From Taudactylus pleione (taxonomy: Eukaryota > Chordata > Amphibia > Anura > Myobatrachidae), in contig JAUIMM010000115.1 in NCBI GenBank assembly GCA_031769625.1, positions 15,856,501 through 15,920,500 on the forward strand: a stretch of 64,000 nt of DNA. Reading direction: 5' to 3'. Shown here piece by piece: positions 33,357 through 45,584 of this stretch. A model generated the notes under the pieces. It did no database searches. It was not told the DNA's origin and saw nothing but the letters and a program-made list of their open reading frames with translations. How positions within the stretch are numbered: position 1 is the first letter of the stretch; each line of letters opens with the position of its first letter. The position numbers and the translations under genes are program-made.

Positions 33357-33779
33357 AAAGTACCTACACTTACATGTGAAGTGGGAGAAAAATTATAGGA
33401 TTTTTAAATTTTTTTAAAGCAAAATAATTGCACCATCAAAATGTTGTGCACAGTGCAGATGGCCCCCTGGCTCCCGTAGTTATGTGACTGAAATATGCAG
33501 TAAACAGTACTCTCTACTTAACTTTGTTTTCCTAGATTTTTTTTTAGGACTCACATGGACTTCCAGGACAGTTGGGCATGCTCTGGCACGCAGAGCATTG
33601 GCATGCGTGTGGTACAGTGGTGACAGTCTGCACAGAGGCTCCTGTGGACCTGTTTTCATGGGTTCGTTGTTAGTCTGGCCCTGCATCCAAGGATCAACCA
33701 GGCCTGGGCTAAAAGCACAGGGTTTTTTCCTGCACCCATGGAGATGGCACTTGTAGAACCACAAGTGCCAGCAGGCCGC
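33357..33779. other. Non-coding stretch
   Basis: A 90-codon plus-strand frame at 33484-33756 and a 126-codon minus frame overlap on opposite strands without recognisable motifs. I see no element ends. Confidence 0.35.
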
Positions 33780-34706
33780 TGGCACCTGTACCCAGCCTGG
33801 GAAGAAAATATTTTTTAAAAGACAGGACTCGGACACTGAAGGTTTTAGCCATTCACTCATAAATCTACACTCACACTACTTACTGCTCCAGGCCTCTGGT
33901 TGGTCCTCTTGTTCATTAGGCATCCAGGGGCTAGGCAGACCAGTCTTAGTCAATCAGTGGCTGCTGTCATATGATAGCAGCTTGCATGGATGTCTGGTCC
34001 CACTGTGAAGAACAATATTATCTCTTTATTTGACCCATTACCCCTGCATCCACTGCCACCAGGGATGCAGGAAAGAAAGCCCAGGGCTGGTTGATCCTCA
34101 AGAGGGGGGACCCCCATTTCATTTTTGGGGCCCCAGCATTCTGAGGATTGCCAGCCCTGGGCTGACCACACTTTGTGTCTCCCTGCTGTGGCATTACCAC
34201 CCCGGCTATTCATCCTGGTGCTGGTTGTAGGAAAAAAGGGGGAACCGCGTGTCGTTTTCCCCTCAATTATCCTGTACCAGAACGGGCTCATAGGTCTAGG
34301 GCTGGTTATGCTTTTATGCAGTCTTTTATTTTTTAACTCTTTATTACACCTATAGCACAGAAGCACTGCACAGATCTCACTAATCTATGCAGTGCTTCTG
34401 CTGAACTCGATGCTGAGGAGGTGATCTAATTAAAATTTTTATTTTGGCCCTGGGTTTGCTCCATGTTCAATCGTGTTTGCAAGCACAATTCTTTGTAAAT
34501 CTCCATGTTGTATTCCTGTCTATGAAAAGTACTTGTGAGTTGGTTAGATGGTGTATTGACTTCTATTTGTGTGGTCGGCAGTGTTTTGTAGATAGAATCA
34601 GATTTTTACACCTGTGTTTGCCTTTAGTAAATCTTTGTGTTTCAAAAGAATACACGAACGGGAATGCACTCTCGGCCAGACACATATTCTTAGTAAATAT
34701 ACCCCT
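33780..34706. mobile_element. Fold-back element copy (CCCAGGGCTGG... / TTAGTAAATATACCCC end)
   Basis: Contains the inverted pair AGCCCAGGGCTGG / CCAGCCCTGGGCT (about 34080 and 34150), a hairpin around CAGAAGCACTGCA (34359-34403), and a right end TTAGTAAATATACCCC near 34690-34706. The same landmarks occur at 49590-50845 and 57670-58070. The left end is not defined. Confidence 0.45.
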
Positions 34707-34975
34707 AATAATCATTGTCTAACTTGTGTTATACACAGAAAAAGCTAATTGCTAAATGTTTGAGCAATGATATAAAATAACATTCACCATAATAAATATA
34801 AAAGAGAATTTCAGTGAGTTAATTTTATGCTTTTTCTTCTTTTGATATCTTACTAACATCAATAATGAGCAACCATGCTCTTTTGTAGGTTATATATTAA
34901 TCTATAAGCTTAATGTACTTCGACTTAATGCAACTTTCATTGACATGTAGTCTGAGGGCTGCCGGTGCTTAAAAT
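34707..34975. other. AT-rich non-coding DNA
   Basis: No feature recognised. Confidence 0.4.
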
Positions 34976-35254
34976 ACAGCTGTCGGAATCCCGACACCTG
35001 TCAGAATCCCTGTGCCATCATCCTGAAGGGGTTAGGGGAAGGTTAGGAGTTAGGGTTAGGCACTAGGGGGCAGGTTAGGTTTAGGATGCGGGGAGGGGGA
35101 GGTTAGGTTTAGGCACTTTTGGGGGTAGGAACAAGAAGAGGGTTAGGATACCAACCAACAGGTGTCGGTATCGTAACCCTGCCTGGATGCTGGCATCAGG
35201 ATTTTTACCCCCGGGATCCCGAGCACCGGCATCCCATACCCAACCCAGAATGAC
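34976..35254. mobile_element. Small element rich in GGTTAGG motifs (second copy)
   Basis: Starts near GCTGTCGGAATCCCGACACC, repeats GTTAGGGTTAGGCACTAGG and AGGTTAGGTTTAGGCAC, and ends near GGGATCCCGAGCACCGGC. Related to 5884-6215. The Gly/Leu-rich readings are not genes. Confidence 0.6.
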
Positions 35255-36936
35255 ATTTGCAGTCAGGTTATTATAGCTAATAGAACGCTTTCCCTATGTT
35301 TAGGATGCTTCATTTTTTCATCAGCTTGCAGAAATGGGGTCTCAGACTATACTAGACATCTTGAACCTTCCACTCATTCGCAGAACAGCACCTCGTAAAG
35401 GGAGTCAGTGCATTGACTAGATTGCTGTACAAGGCTTCTCCCTCCACCTCTGTGCACTTATTGCCCCCTCATCCCCATTTGCATCTGGTATGCACAGTCA
35501 AATGTAATACCCCGCTATGCAAGGTATAATTATTATGCCTAATACTGTGTGGACAATTCCCAGCAGCCTCTGCAGCTGCTCAGGAAGTCAAGAGTAGGTC
35601 ACCTGACCAGTGTCAGGTGTCAGTTGGAAGGGAGCAGCAGTTGGGAGTGGCAGTTTCTGAGGCAGCAGTGTCAGAGGAGATCCTCGCTGCGTCATGCTTA
35701 CCTAAGCCCATGTTGTAGTGGTCAGCCAACAAACCAGGATCCATGTGGTGACAGGAAACCCCGTCCGGAGACTTCATGTTGGCCTGGAAGTGACGCTCTG
35801 ATTCATCTGCCAAAGGTAGGCAGATGGAGGCAGGAGCATCGTCCAGGGAAGGAGCCGCTAAGGTAGAGTTTCTGAGTCCGAGTCAGAGACAAAGTGCTGG
35901 GCTAGGCTGAGGGGCCCGGAGGCAGTGACAAGCGCTGTAGTAAAAGAGAAACAAAAGGGGAATTAAGGACACCCCGGTAGTAAGCAATCTCAACACGCCC
36001 TAAGAGCAGGAGCTACAGTAACTACAGGATTGAGTTACTAGAGAGGAGTTAAGGAAATTCAGTTATTGGAATATTGTACCATTGCCAGCCTGTGTTATCA
36101 CTAACTAGTGAGAGACAAGTAGCATAAATTAATAACTTCAGCTCAGGGAGATTCAGACTTACAACAAAAGTATCTTTAAGAAACTTTTCAGGCTGCCAAT
36201 CTAGTTTCTGTATACAACCACATAGCAGCAAATATTGTCAACAGAAATCCTCAGTAGGAGTCAATTGTAATTCAACTCAAGAGCAGCTTCTCTCTAAGAC
36301 ACTTGATAGAGACATGTTGTCAATGATAAACAAAACTAACGTGTGCACCACCACCAGAAATGTTTACTGACTCAGGCAACACCCTCCTGTGCACTAACTG
36401 AGAAATAGCACTATACAAATGACTGAACTAATAGTATCTGGCCAAGATAACTGAGTTATAGAATAGACTATAGATTATTAACTAGAATTTGTTACTGTAA
36501 TTTCGTAATATACTTACTTTGATCATTCTTGAAATAGCTGAAAAAGGAAAAGTTGTTAAGATAAATACGTTGATTATACTAACCTTTTTTTTAAATGACA
36601 GGTTGTTGATGAGGATTGTCAATCAGAGTCGATGCAGAGTTCTGAAAAATAAAATTGTTGAATGGTTTTTGAATTGTTGACAACAAAGTAATTGTAATGA
36701 AATACCAATTGTTTTGTGAAAGTGTGACTTAATTTTGCTTGTTCTATCACTCCCATTAATAAAGTAAGTGTTCTGTTTATACAGATCTATAACAAGCATT
36801 TCCTCAATCCTTACCTCACTGTTACGATCTCTAGAATCAAAACCTAACCTTAGCAACCTTGTTATTGACTAGGTTAGTTGCATCACACAAACTCTTTTGT
36901 TGTCTACAGGACTCACATTACTGCTTCCACTAGCAC
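35255..36936. other. Non-coding flank left of gypsy copy 3
   Basis: 35540-35940 is relatively GC-rich, with an open 105-codon plus frame (35549-35866) but no recognisable domain. The rest is AT-rich without element ends. A host regulatory region or exon cannot be excluded from sequence alone. Confidence 0.35.
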
Positions 36937-36941
36937 TTTGG

Positions 36942-37883
36942 TGTCACGGCTTGGAGCGAACCTGGACCCGGAGTGGAGTCGGATGGTGCTGGAAGGTTTG
37001 CTTTTTGGTACTGGAAGGCAGCCGGTCTTATCGGGGTGTAACTCATGAATGGAGGATACAGGTAGGACGAGGATGGTTATGGAGATACCGGCAGTACTAG
37101 TGAACCAGGGTCAGCCAGGCGTATGGCAGATGGAGAGCGCCAGAGGCGGCTGGAGACCAGGAGCCGGACTGCAAGTGGGTTATGTGACAGAGGTACTGGG
37201 AAGCACTGGAACTGGAGAACACTGGTTGTGGAACACTCTGGTGCTGAAACACACTAGTACACACTGGAACTCACTGATGGAGATACCTGCAGTACTAGCG
37301 AACCGGGGTCAGCAGGGCGTATGGCAGATGGTGAGTGCCGGAGGCGGCTGGAGACCAGGAGCTGGACTGCAAGTGGGCTATGAGACAGAGGTACTGGGAA
37401 GCACTGGAACTGGAGCACACTGGTTCTGGAACACTCTGGTACTGAAACACACTGGTATACACTGGAACTCACTGATACTGTGGAGTACAGAGGCAAGGGA
37501 GCACAGAGAACTAGCTCACAGCATAAGCTGTGATAGACGTTGCACTGGCAACTAAAGAGCCTCTTGACAGCCCTTTAGTACACTCAGGTAGTGCAGGATT
37601 GGTTGCTAGCACTCCAGCCCAAGCTGCAAGCTGATTGGCCCAAATTAGACATGTGACCTGAATCCAAGATGGCCGCGCCCAGTTGTCACAGTGCGGGAGC
37701 GCTGCCTGTTACATCCCCTCTCACCTGTCTCCAGATGGAAGCCCCTCATTCTGCAGAGACTCCCTGTGCCCAGCGCCACTCTCCAGAACCCTGCACCCCC
37801 GCCAGACACCCCGCACCAGAGCACCCGAGCGCCAGAGCGGTAAGGAACGCGATCTCGGGAGCCCCTCAGCCCTGGTCGTGACA
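36942..37883 (-). repeat. 3' LTR of gypsy copy 3, with a duplicated block of about 205 bp
   Basis: 942 bp. Compared with the other LTR it carries two tandem copies of the block that begins GAGATACC and includes CGTATGGCAGATGG (about 37070-37275 and 37276-37480). This explains most of the length difference from the 723-bp partner. Confidence 0.9.
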
Positions 37884-38420
37884 GTACCCCCTCCTTTAGG
37901 AGTGGCCCCCGGACACCTTTTGGGTTTCTCAGGATTTTCTGAATGGAATTTGAGCACCAATCGAGGAGCATGGACGTCTTCTGCCTTTACCAAGCAACGT
38001 TCTTCGGGCCCATAACCCCTCCAATCCAGTAAATATTGAAGCTGACCAAAGCGAAAATGAGAGTCCAGGATTTGTTTGACTTCGAACTCCATACCTCTCT
38101 CAGTACGGACTTTATGAGGACGAGGTAGAACCTTGCGGAAGCGATTAAGGATGAGAGGTTTCAACAGAGAGATATGAAAAGAATTGGGTATCTTGAGGTA
38201 TGCTGGAAGTTTTAGTCTGTATGCCACTGGATTAATCACTTGAATGATGGGAAATGGACCAATAAAGCGAGGAGCAAATTTCATAGAAGGGACCTTGAGA
38301 CGAAGGTTACTAGTAGACAGCCATACAAGATCACCCTCCTTCATGAGGGGCACTGCTCTTCTTTTCTTATCAGCCCCAATTTTGTACCGATCTGAGGCTT
38401 TTCGTAATGCAACATGAACT

Positions 38421-38900
38421 TGAGTTCATGTTGCATTACGACCGCATGGTCACCTCGATGTTTTGCCAGGCTCCCTCGTGGCATGCGTGAGACCCGCTAC
38501 GACCGACAGCGCCAGTCGTAGCGGGTCTCTTTCCAAAGGGGGCAAGCTGTCAATGTTGATTGACAGGTCGCCCCGTTTGGAAGGCGGGCCGGGGGGGTGG
38601 CAGCCCAAACGGAGGCGTTCCCATGGGAACTAGTGATGTCAGTGGAGAGCTTCCAGCTCTGACAGAGCCAGAAGCTCTCTGGGGCTTACGACAAGTGAGA
38701 CCCTACCCTAGGGTCTCGTCGTAAGCCCCGATGGTCGCGATGGTCTCTGACCATCGCGACCATCACCCGAACGGTCGTTAGAGCTGTGGGTGTTAACCCA
38801 CAGCCTAACGGCCGCAACAGAGGTGGGCGGTCAGGATGTAAGTGGCCGCCCAGTTTCTGAGCGACCGCTTGCATCTTCCGACCACCTCTGAATGAGGCCC
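38421..38900. mobile_element. Multi-hairpin MITE in gypsy copy 3 (left end rearranged)
   Basis: The right end CTCTGAATGAGGCCC is at 38886-38900. The interior hairpin chain matches the copies at 7496, 41404 and 57083. The left inverted end is absent; instead the junction is an 18-bp-arm palindrome (38403-38440) made from gypsy sequence. Confidence 0.75.
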
Positions 38901-40557
38901 ATAGTGTAATATTTTTGAGAACCGATCTACCACTACCCAGATGGTGGTAAAGCCGTTGGAGGTGGGTAAATCAGTTATAAAGTTCATGGATACATGTGTC
39001 CAGGGGTGGGTGGGAATAGACAAGGGCAGTAAGGTACCAGCTGGAGCTTGTCTGGAAGATTTGTGCTGTGCGTACTGTGGGCAGGAAGAAATAAACTCTG
39101 TGATTTCGGTTCTCATGGCGGGCCACCAATACGAATGTTGTAGGAATTCCAGGATCTTACGAACACCCGTGTGACTGGAGAAACAAGAGGAGTGAGCCCA
39201 ATTTAATAGCTGTTTGCAAAGAGACAGAGCCACAAAGGTTTTTCCAGGAGGAGGTTGGATGCGGGTAGAGGCAAAAACTTTAGATTCTAGGACTGGGGTT
39301 TCTTTATGTTTCTCAGAGAAAGCTTCAGAGGAGAAGGAACGAGAGAGGGCATCCACTTTTTGGTTTAGTGAACCAGGACGATAGGTCAAGATAAAGTTAA
39401 AGCGAGAGAAAAATATTGCCCACCGGGCCAGGCGGGAAGTGAGACACTGGATATTTTTTAAATAAAGAAGATTCCGATGATCTGTATATACAATGATGGG
39501 GAACATAGCTCCTTCGAGAAGTTAACGCCATTCTTCAAAGGCTAATTTCACTGGCAATAGCTCCTGTTCTCCAATGGGATAATTTTTTTCAGCCAGAGAA
39601 AATTTTTTAGAGAAAAACCCACAGGGATGGAACTTATTATCCTCAAACTTCTGTGAAAGTACTGCCCCAATGGCTTCGGAAGAGGCATCCACCTCCAGAA
39701 AAAATGGATTATTGACGTTAGGTTGTCTTAGTACAAGAGAAGAAATGAAGGCCTGTTTGAGAATTTGAAAGGCGGTTTCTGCCTCAGGAGGACATAGAGA
39801 TGGATTTGCCCCTTTGCGAGTCAATGGTGAAATGGTGCCATGAGAGTGCCATGAGAGTGGAGAATCCCTTGATGAATCTTCGATAATAGTTGTCGAAGCC
39901 TAAGAACCTCTGCACTGCTTTCAGGGAGTTAGGACGAGACCAGTCCAGGATAGCATTTACTTTTTTGGGATTCATTTCAAGGCCGGAACCAGAGATGAAA
40001 TGGAACGGAGGGTACTTCAAACACACACTTCTCGACCTTGCAATATAGGTGATTCTTGCGCAGACGAGCCAGGACTTCCTTGACTTGAAGACAATGTTTG
40101 TTGATACTGGAGGAGAAAATCAAGATGTCATCTAGGTGGACCACCACAGAAACATACAATAAGTCCCAGAAGATCTCATTCACAAAATTTTGAAACACAG
40201 CAGGAGCGTTGCAGAGACCAAATGGCAGAACAAGATATTCAAAATGACCGTCCCGCGTATTGAAGGCGGTCTTCCACTCATCACCGGCATGTATTCTAAT
40301 AAGATTATAAGCCCCTCTTAAATCCAATTTGGTAAAAATCGTAGCACCCTTCACTCGGTCAAAAAGTTCGGTAATAAGGGGTAGCGGATAACGGTTCTTG
40401 ATTATTATGTTGTTTAAACCCCTGTAATCGATACAGGGACGCAGGCCTCCATCTTTTTACTACGAAAAAGAAACCTGCGCCATCCGGTGATGAAGACGGT
40501 CGAATGAACCCCTTCTGAAGGTTTTCCTGAATGTATGCTGACATGGCCTTGGTTTCC

Positions 40558-41208
40558 GCAGGGCCGCGACTAGGGGGGCTAGAGGTGCACGTGCACCGGG
40601 TGCCAGAATGCAGGGGGTGAAAAAGGGATGACTCACGGTGGCTTGGGAGCTGGAGAGTCAGAAAACGGCCATCCAAAAATGGCCATCGCCAAGGAGGAGA
40701 CAGATGCTAGAGGTCCTTACTGGACCTCTAGTGTCTGTTAGGCCAGCGCAAGTGCCGAGAGAAGATGCTGAAAGCTGCATCTTCTCCTGTGAAGCCCCCT
40801 GGCAGCGAGCATAAACCCCATGGCAACGAGCATGTAACCCCTGGCAATGAACATAAACCCCATAGCAACGAGCATGAATCCCCCTGGCAACGAGCATGGA
40901 GCCCCCTGGCAATGAGCATAAAACCCCTGACAATGAGCAGGTAATTTTAAAGTAATTAGAAGCCTTACTGTGGGGTATAAAATGGTGTCGGTCAAATATG
41001 TAAGTGGCACTTTGGTAATAGGCATTACAGTGTGTGGCATAATGTGTAATGGGCATTATTGTGTGTGGAATAATGTAAGTCACTATACCAGGGACGTTTG
41101 AGTAGTGCACTGCCTTATGGAGGAGCAAGGACAAAATCCAGGCACGGGAAGGGAGTGGGCGCAAAATTGCTACCTTGCCCCGGGTGACAGATATCCTAGT
41201 TTCGGCCC
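40558..41208. mobile_element. hAT-like non-autonomous element in gypsy copy 3, TSD TGGTTTCC
   Basis: The ends GGGCCGCGACTAGG (left) and CCTAGTTTCGGCCC (right) are inverted repeats. The direct repeat TGGTTTCC occurs on both sides (40550-40557, 41209-41216). The interior holds a minisatellite of roughly 20-30-bp units around CCCCTGGCAACGAGCATGAA (40790-40945). It interrupts the reverse transcriptase region. Confidence 0.72.
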
Positions 41209-41403
41209 TGGTTTCCAGTAATGACAGTGGGTAGGTAAGACCCTCGTGGAGGGGTTTTCCTGGGAGTCAAGTCGATAGGGCAGTCCCATTCTTGGTGTGG
41301 AGGCAGAATGTCTGCTCCTGCTTTGCAGAACACATCACTAAAAGACTGATAATGGATGGGTATTAGTGCGGTAGTTTCAGTATGGACTCCTTTAAGGGGC
41401 ATA

Positions 41404-41913
41404 GGGCCTGATTCAGACCCAGTCGCAAGCACTCGCTGGTGGCTTCGTCGTGCGCATGTGCAAGACCCAGATAGTGACGGGCAATCCGTCGCTCCGGGTC
41501 TTGCACCAAAGGGGGCATGCTGTCGATATTGAGTGACAGCACGCCCCCTTTGGTGGGCAGGTCGGGGGTTGGCTGCCCAGACGGAGGTGTTCCCATGGGA
41601 ATGCCTACCATTTGGGAATGGCCCCACTGACATCACAAGTCACAAGTGATGTCAGTGGGAGTGCTTTCGGCTCTGTTTGAGCCAAAAGCTCTCTGGGGCT
41701 TGCGGCCACGAGACCCTACCACAGGGGTCTCATCACAAGCCCGATGGTCGCAATGGTCTTGACCTTCGCGACCATCATCTTGGCTGCTCGCATTAGCTGT
41801 GGGTGGCAACCCACAGCAATGTGAGCGGCCAGGAGGCCGCTCCATAATATAAAAAAAGACGCTCTGATTCAGAGCGAGTGCTCTGTCAGAGCGTCCAGCT
41901 CTGAATCAGGGCC
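41404..41913. mobile_element. Multi-hairpin MITE in gypsy copy 3, TSD ATA
   Basis: The ends GGGCCTGATTCAGA and CTGAATCAGGGCC are flanked by ATA (41401-41403, 41914-41916). It has the same orientation and hairpin order as 7496-8039. It lies between protease and RT of the host retrotransposon. Confidence 0.85.
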
Positions 41914-43306
41914 ATAATCCAAGGCAGACAGGATTCATGACAGGTTTCTCCCCAGGATAATATTTGCATTGTGTTCCAGTCAATCGTGGGGGTATGCTTG
42001 CATAATCAAGGGTATCCAAGGATGATTCCATGGGAGGCATTGCAGATAACTAGGAATTGAATGGTTTCTGTGTGAAGGGCCCCCACACGAACCTGTACGG
42101 GTCGCGTATGGTGAGATACAGTTCCGTGAGTAATTAAAGTGCCATCCCCAGCAGATAGGGTGATAGTATGATCAAGGACGGTCACAGAAATCTGGAACTT
42201 CCAGACGAGCTCAGCGGAGATGAAGTTCTCGGACACCCCTGAATCAAGGAGAAAACAATTTTAGGACCGTGTTTTAATTCCAGAGTAATGGTCAAGGCAG
42301 ACTAAGCTTTTCATGGAGACAAAGACATAACTCCCAACCTGGTGTCTCCGGTACTGGTTAGGAGCGGGAGTTTCCTGGATGACGGGGACAGGTAACGACC
42401 AGATGACCAGTCTCCCTGCAGTACATACAAAGATTCTCTCGATGGCATCTTTGACATTCCTCAATAGTGAGATGAGCCCGGTTGATTTGCATGAGTTTGT
42501 CGCCCACTGGTTCAGGTGGAAGGGTAGGTGGCGTAGAGGCCGGCCGGAATCTGAAGCGATCACCTCTAGTTTTCTCACTTTGTATCTCTCGAAACTGCAG
42601 ATCCACTTTATTATAGAGGGAACAAAGTTAATTAAGAGTAGTAGGAAGGTCTCGGGTGGCGAGGTCGTCCTTTACTCGGTCAAACAACCCACTCCAAAAG
42701 ACAGAAATCAGGGCTTCCTCATTTAATTTTAGCTCTGACGCCAGCATTTGGAACTATATAATATACTGGCTGACCGGGCGGTTCCCTTGACGTAGGCATA
42801 GAATCTCGGCAACGGCCGATGTAGTTCTTCCTGTTTCATCAAAAAACCTTTGGAAGGATGTGAGGAATTCAGAGTAATTGTCCAGCAATGGGTCAGACCT
42901 CTCCCAGAGTGGTGAAACCCATTCAAGGGCCGTGCTGGACAATAGAGAGACAATATAGGCCACTTTGGATTTAGGGGAAGGAAAGTTCATCAGCTGCAAC
43001 GTAAAGTGGACATCACATTGGTTAAGGAACCCCCGGCATAATTTAGGGTTCCTGTCAAACTTGTTGGGCGTCGGGAGATGCAAATGGGGTGGTGCAACTG
43101 GGGCGAGGGTTCGTAGCAGCAGGCATATTTACTGTGACCAGGGAAGCCTGTAACGTGTCCTGACGAGCGGACATATCCTGAAGGAACTGAGCCATTTGCC
43201 ATTCTGTAGCCTCTAATCCTTCTAACCGACTAGCAATGCCTTGAAGTAAGTCGGCCCTCAAGTCCTGCCCACTAGCCGAATCCATTTGGTCAGTGCAAAC
43301 TGTCAC
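41914..43306 (-). pseudogene. gag-protease remnant of gypsy copy 3
   Basis: The start is probably the ATG at 43285, shortly inside the right LTR. An N-terminal segment (MDSASGQDLRADLLQGIASR) is followed by a frameshift near 43060. A capsid-like body then runs 43083-42754 (FNQCD-type stretch, ALEWVSPLWERSD). After further frameshifts a CCHC knuckle, CMYCRETGHLVVTCP, is at about 42435-42390. The protease motif FLLDSGVSENFI lies at 42265-42225 and a GIILGYPW stretch at about 42010. Stops and frameshifts prevent an intact product. Confidence 0.82.
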
Positions 43307-44023
43307 TGCTTGGAGCGAACCTGGACCCGGAGTGGAGTCGGACGGTGCTGGAAGGGTTGCTTTTTGGTACTAGAAGGTAGCCAGGCTTATCGGGGTGTAA
43401 CTCATGAATGGAGGATACACGTATGGCGAGGATGGTTATGGAGATACCTGCAGTACTAGCATACCGGGGTCAGCCGGGCGTATGGCAGATGGTGAGCGCC
43501 GGAGGCGGCTGGAGACCAGGAGCCAGACTGCAAGTGTGCTATGAGACAGAGGTACTGGGAAGCACTGGAACTGGAGCTCACTGGTTCTGGAACACTCTGG
43601 TAAAGGAACACACTGGTACACACTGGAACTCACTGATACTGTGGAGTACAGAGGCAAGGGAGCACAGAGAACTAGCTCACAGCATAAGCTGTGATAGACA
43701 TTGCACTGGCAACTAAAGAGCCTCTTGACAGCCCTTTAGTACACTCAGGTAGTGCAGGATTGGTTGCTAGCACTCCAGCCCAAGCTGCAAGCTGATTGGC
43801 CCAAATTAGACATGTGACCTGAATCCAAGATGGTCGCGCCCAGTGGTCACAGTGCGGGAGCGCTGCCAGTTACATCCCCTCTCACCTGTCTCCAGATGGA
43901 AGCCCCTCAGTCTGCAGAGACTCCCTGTGCCCAGCGCCGCTCTCCAGGGCCCTGCACCCCCGCCAGAGCGCCCGAAGCGGTAAGGAAAGTGATCTTGGCA
44001 GCCCCTCAGCCCTGGTCGTGACA
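43301..44023 (-). repeat. 5' LTR of gypsy copy 3
   Basis: 723 bp, plus-strand ends TGTCACTGCTTGG and CCTGGTCGTGACA. It has a single copy of the block that is duplicated in the other LTR. The element's transcription would start inside this LTR and run leftward. Confidence 0.9.
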
Positions 44024-44028
44024 TTTGG

Positions 44029-44269
44029 TATAGAATAATATATGGAGTAAAGAATGTATTGATCTCCCCCATTCTCATGATTAATTTATCCTACAATATA
44101 CCAATTAAACTGAGCTGTGTGTTGTGAAAAAAAGGGAAACATGTAATTTTTCACCCTTCTCTCCACATTTTTAATATGCAGAGATGTTTCCTGAGAGGAG
44201 AGTGCTGATATGTGTAAGGCAGCCTATCCGATGGAAAACGTTTGTACCTCACATCATGGAGCTTATTTA
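44029..44269. other. Short AT-rich spacer
   Basis: No feature recognised. Confidence 0.4.
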
Positions 44270-44650
44270 GGGGGTCTATTCATCATCGGGGGCTGTCCGT
44301 CCTCCAAGGATCAAGTATCCACCTCACCGTGGGGGATATTTATCAGCAGAGCAGTTCAGCATTGCTCCGGTGCGGTTGACAGCTGCTTTGAAAATCAGCT
44401 GTCTCGCAGTGTTACCTAACTCTCCCATGGCCGCTTCTGTACACACATGAGCAGATCCATTGGTCACGCAGTGAGGAGGTGGTGGATGGATCCGCTCAGA
44501 GTCTTCTTTGCTTCCCAGAAATTTCTTTCCATAGGAAGGAGTGGGGCTCCAAGAACAAGTACCATCTGAAGATGGCGTTTATTCTCATAGGCAAACTCCG
44601 AAAATGTTATGATTAGATGGTCCTTTCGGACTCCTAATGATGAATGGCCC
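44270..44650. mobile_element. MITE-like element (GGGGTCTATTCATCATC / GATGAATGGCCC ends)
   Basis: The left GTCTATTCATCATC and right GATGATGAATGGCCC form inverted ends. The interior has paired segments such as GGATCCGCTCAG near 44490 against GAGCAGATCC near 44450. A clear target duplication is not visible. Confidence 0.55.
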
Positions 44651-45002
44651 AATACCTAAAATATGTGGAAAATATCATTTCCACATGTGTAACAGGCCAT
44701 TAAGTATTGATGACTGGACCCCTTAGAGTTGGATGCATAGCGTTTTTGGGGCACATAGGAAATGACGCACACACTAGAAAACCATAGAGTATGTAGAGTT
44801 GGTCACTATATGCAATGCTAATAACTGAACATGTATAGCATTTATGCCATGCATACCAGCCTATGCTTGCCTGTCTCTTCCCATCCTCCTACCACCTCTC
44901 TGAGTCAGAAGGCAAAGATTGACAAAAAAATTATATGCATCTTCTTCTCATGCATTTGTACAATATAAAAATGTGCATAAAATCCAGATGTACATCCAAC
45001 CC
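44651..45002. other. Non-coding stretch
   Basis: No gene or element end recognised. Confidence 0.4.
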
Positions 45003-45136
45003 TGCACAAGTAAGGAGAAAAAGAAACAGTACTATTCTTTGTGGGGCACTAATCCATCACATATAATATATTGATGTGAATTATTGATTAGTGCCCCACA
45101 AAGGAGAGTACTGTTTCTTTTCTCCTTACTTGTGCA
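45003..45136. repeat. Fold-back repeat, about 50-bp arms
   Basis: The left arm TGCACAAGTAAGGAGAAAAA... (45003-45053) pairs with the right arm ending TTCTCCTTACTTGTGCA (45087-45136). A further small palindrome around ATATAATATATTG lies in the loop. No coding content. Confidence 0.85.
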
Positions 45137-45584
45137 TACTCTAACATACTCTCAGGGGAGCACCTCCGTGAACTATCTATGATCATTACATCATACTAAT
45201 TTCATGCCACTGTAGTACATCCATCATTCCCATTTATTTTCATATATTTCCATCTTTAGAGGTTTTTGTACCAGTGCTCAGGTCTAGTCCCATTTTCCCC
45301 TTTCCCACCACAGTTTCTCAGTACATCCAACCCTACAAGATGCCCCAAGTGCTTGCCATTACTGACCTGTATGCATACTTTCTGAGGTTGCTTTACTGCT
45401 TATTGCACAATTTCAATGTTGCAATCAACCTTCATGAGAGTGAATGGGACAGTATTATGGAGTTCCCAGGGAGTGCTCAATGAGTACATAGTAAAAATGC
45501 TGCAGGGAGACTGAACCCTCTGTTAAAGGACAAAGTAGAAGTTTTTGCATTCACTTCAAACAGGTGCCATACACTGCCTTGGGG
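45137..45584. other. Non-coding stretch
   Basis: A 69-codon plus frame at 45274-45483 has no recognisable motif; nothing else seen. Confidence 0.35.

Larger units (their letters stand above)
37884..41403 (-). pseudogene. pol remnant of gypsy copy 3 (RT-RH-IN-chromodomain)
   Basis: Minus strand. RT starts before 40553 and is split by the insertion at 40558-41208. Its catalytic box reads HLDD rather than YLDD (40138 to 40127). RNase H includes FFLEVDASSEAIGAVLSQK and VYTDHRNLLYLK. The integrase N-terminal zinc region is followed by MNFITDLPTSNGFTTIW, which carries the first catalytic Asp. The rest of the core up to the second Asp and Glu is lost where the MITE at 38421-38900 sits. After it come the integrase C-terminal region and a well-preserved chromodomain (FEVKQILDSHF, YLLDWRGYGPEE, 38080-37960). 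Frameshifts separate RT, RNase H and integrase. Confidence 0.88.
36942..44023 (-). mobile_element. Ty3/gypsy (chromodomain-type) LTR retrotransposon, copy 3, full length, TSD TTTGG
   Basis: Both LTRs begin TGTCAC and end GTCGTGACA on the plus strand. The 5-bp duplication TTTGG flanks the element (36937-36941 and 44024-44028). Transcription and coding run on the minus strand from the right LTR: gag, protease, RT, RNase H, integrase and chromodomain, then a polypurine tract (AAAGGAGGGGGTAC on the minus strand) next to the left LTR. Three later insertions sit inside (38421-38900, 40558-41208, 41404-41913). Confidence 0.93.
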
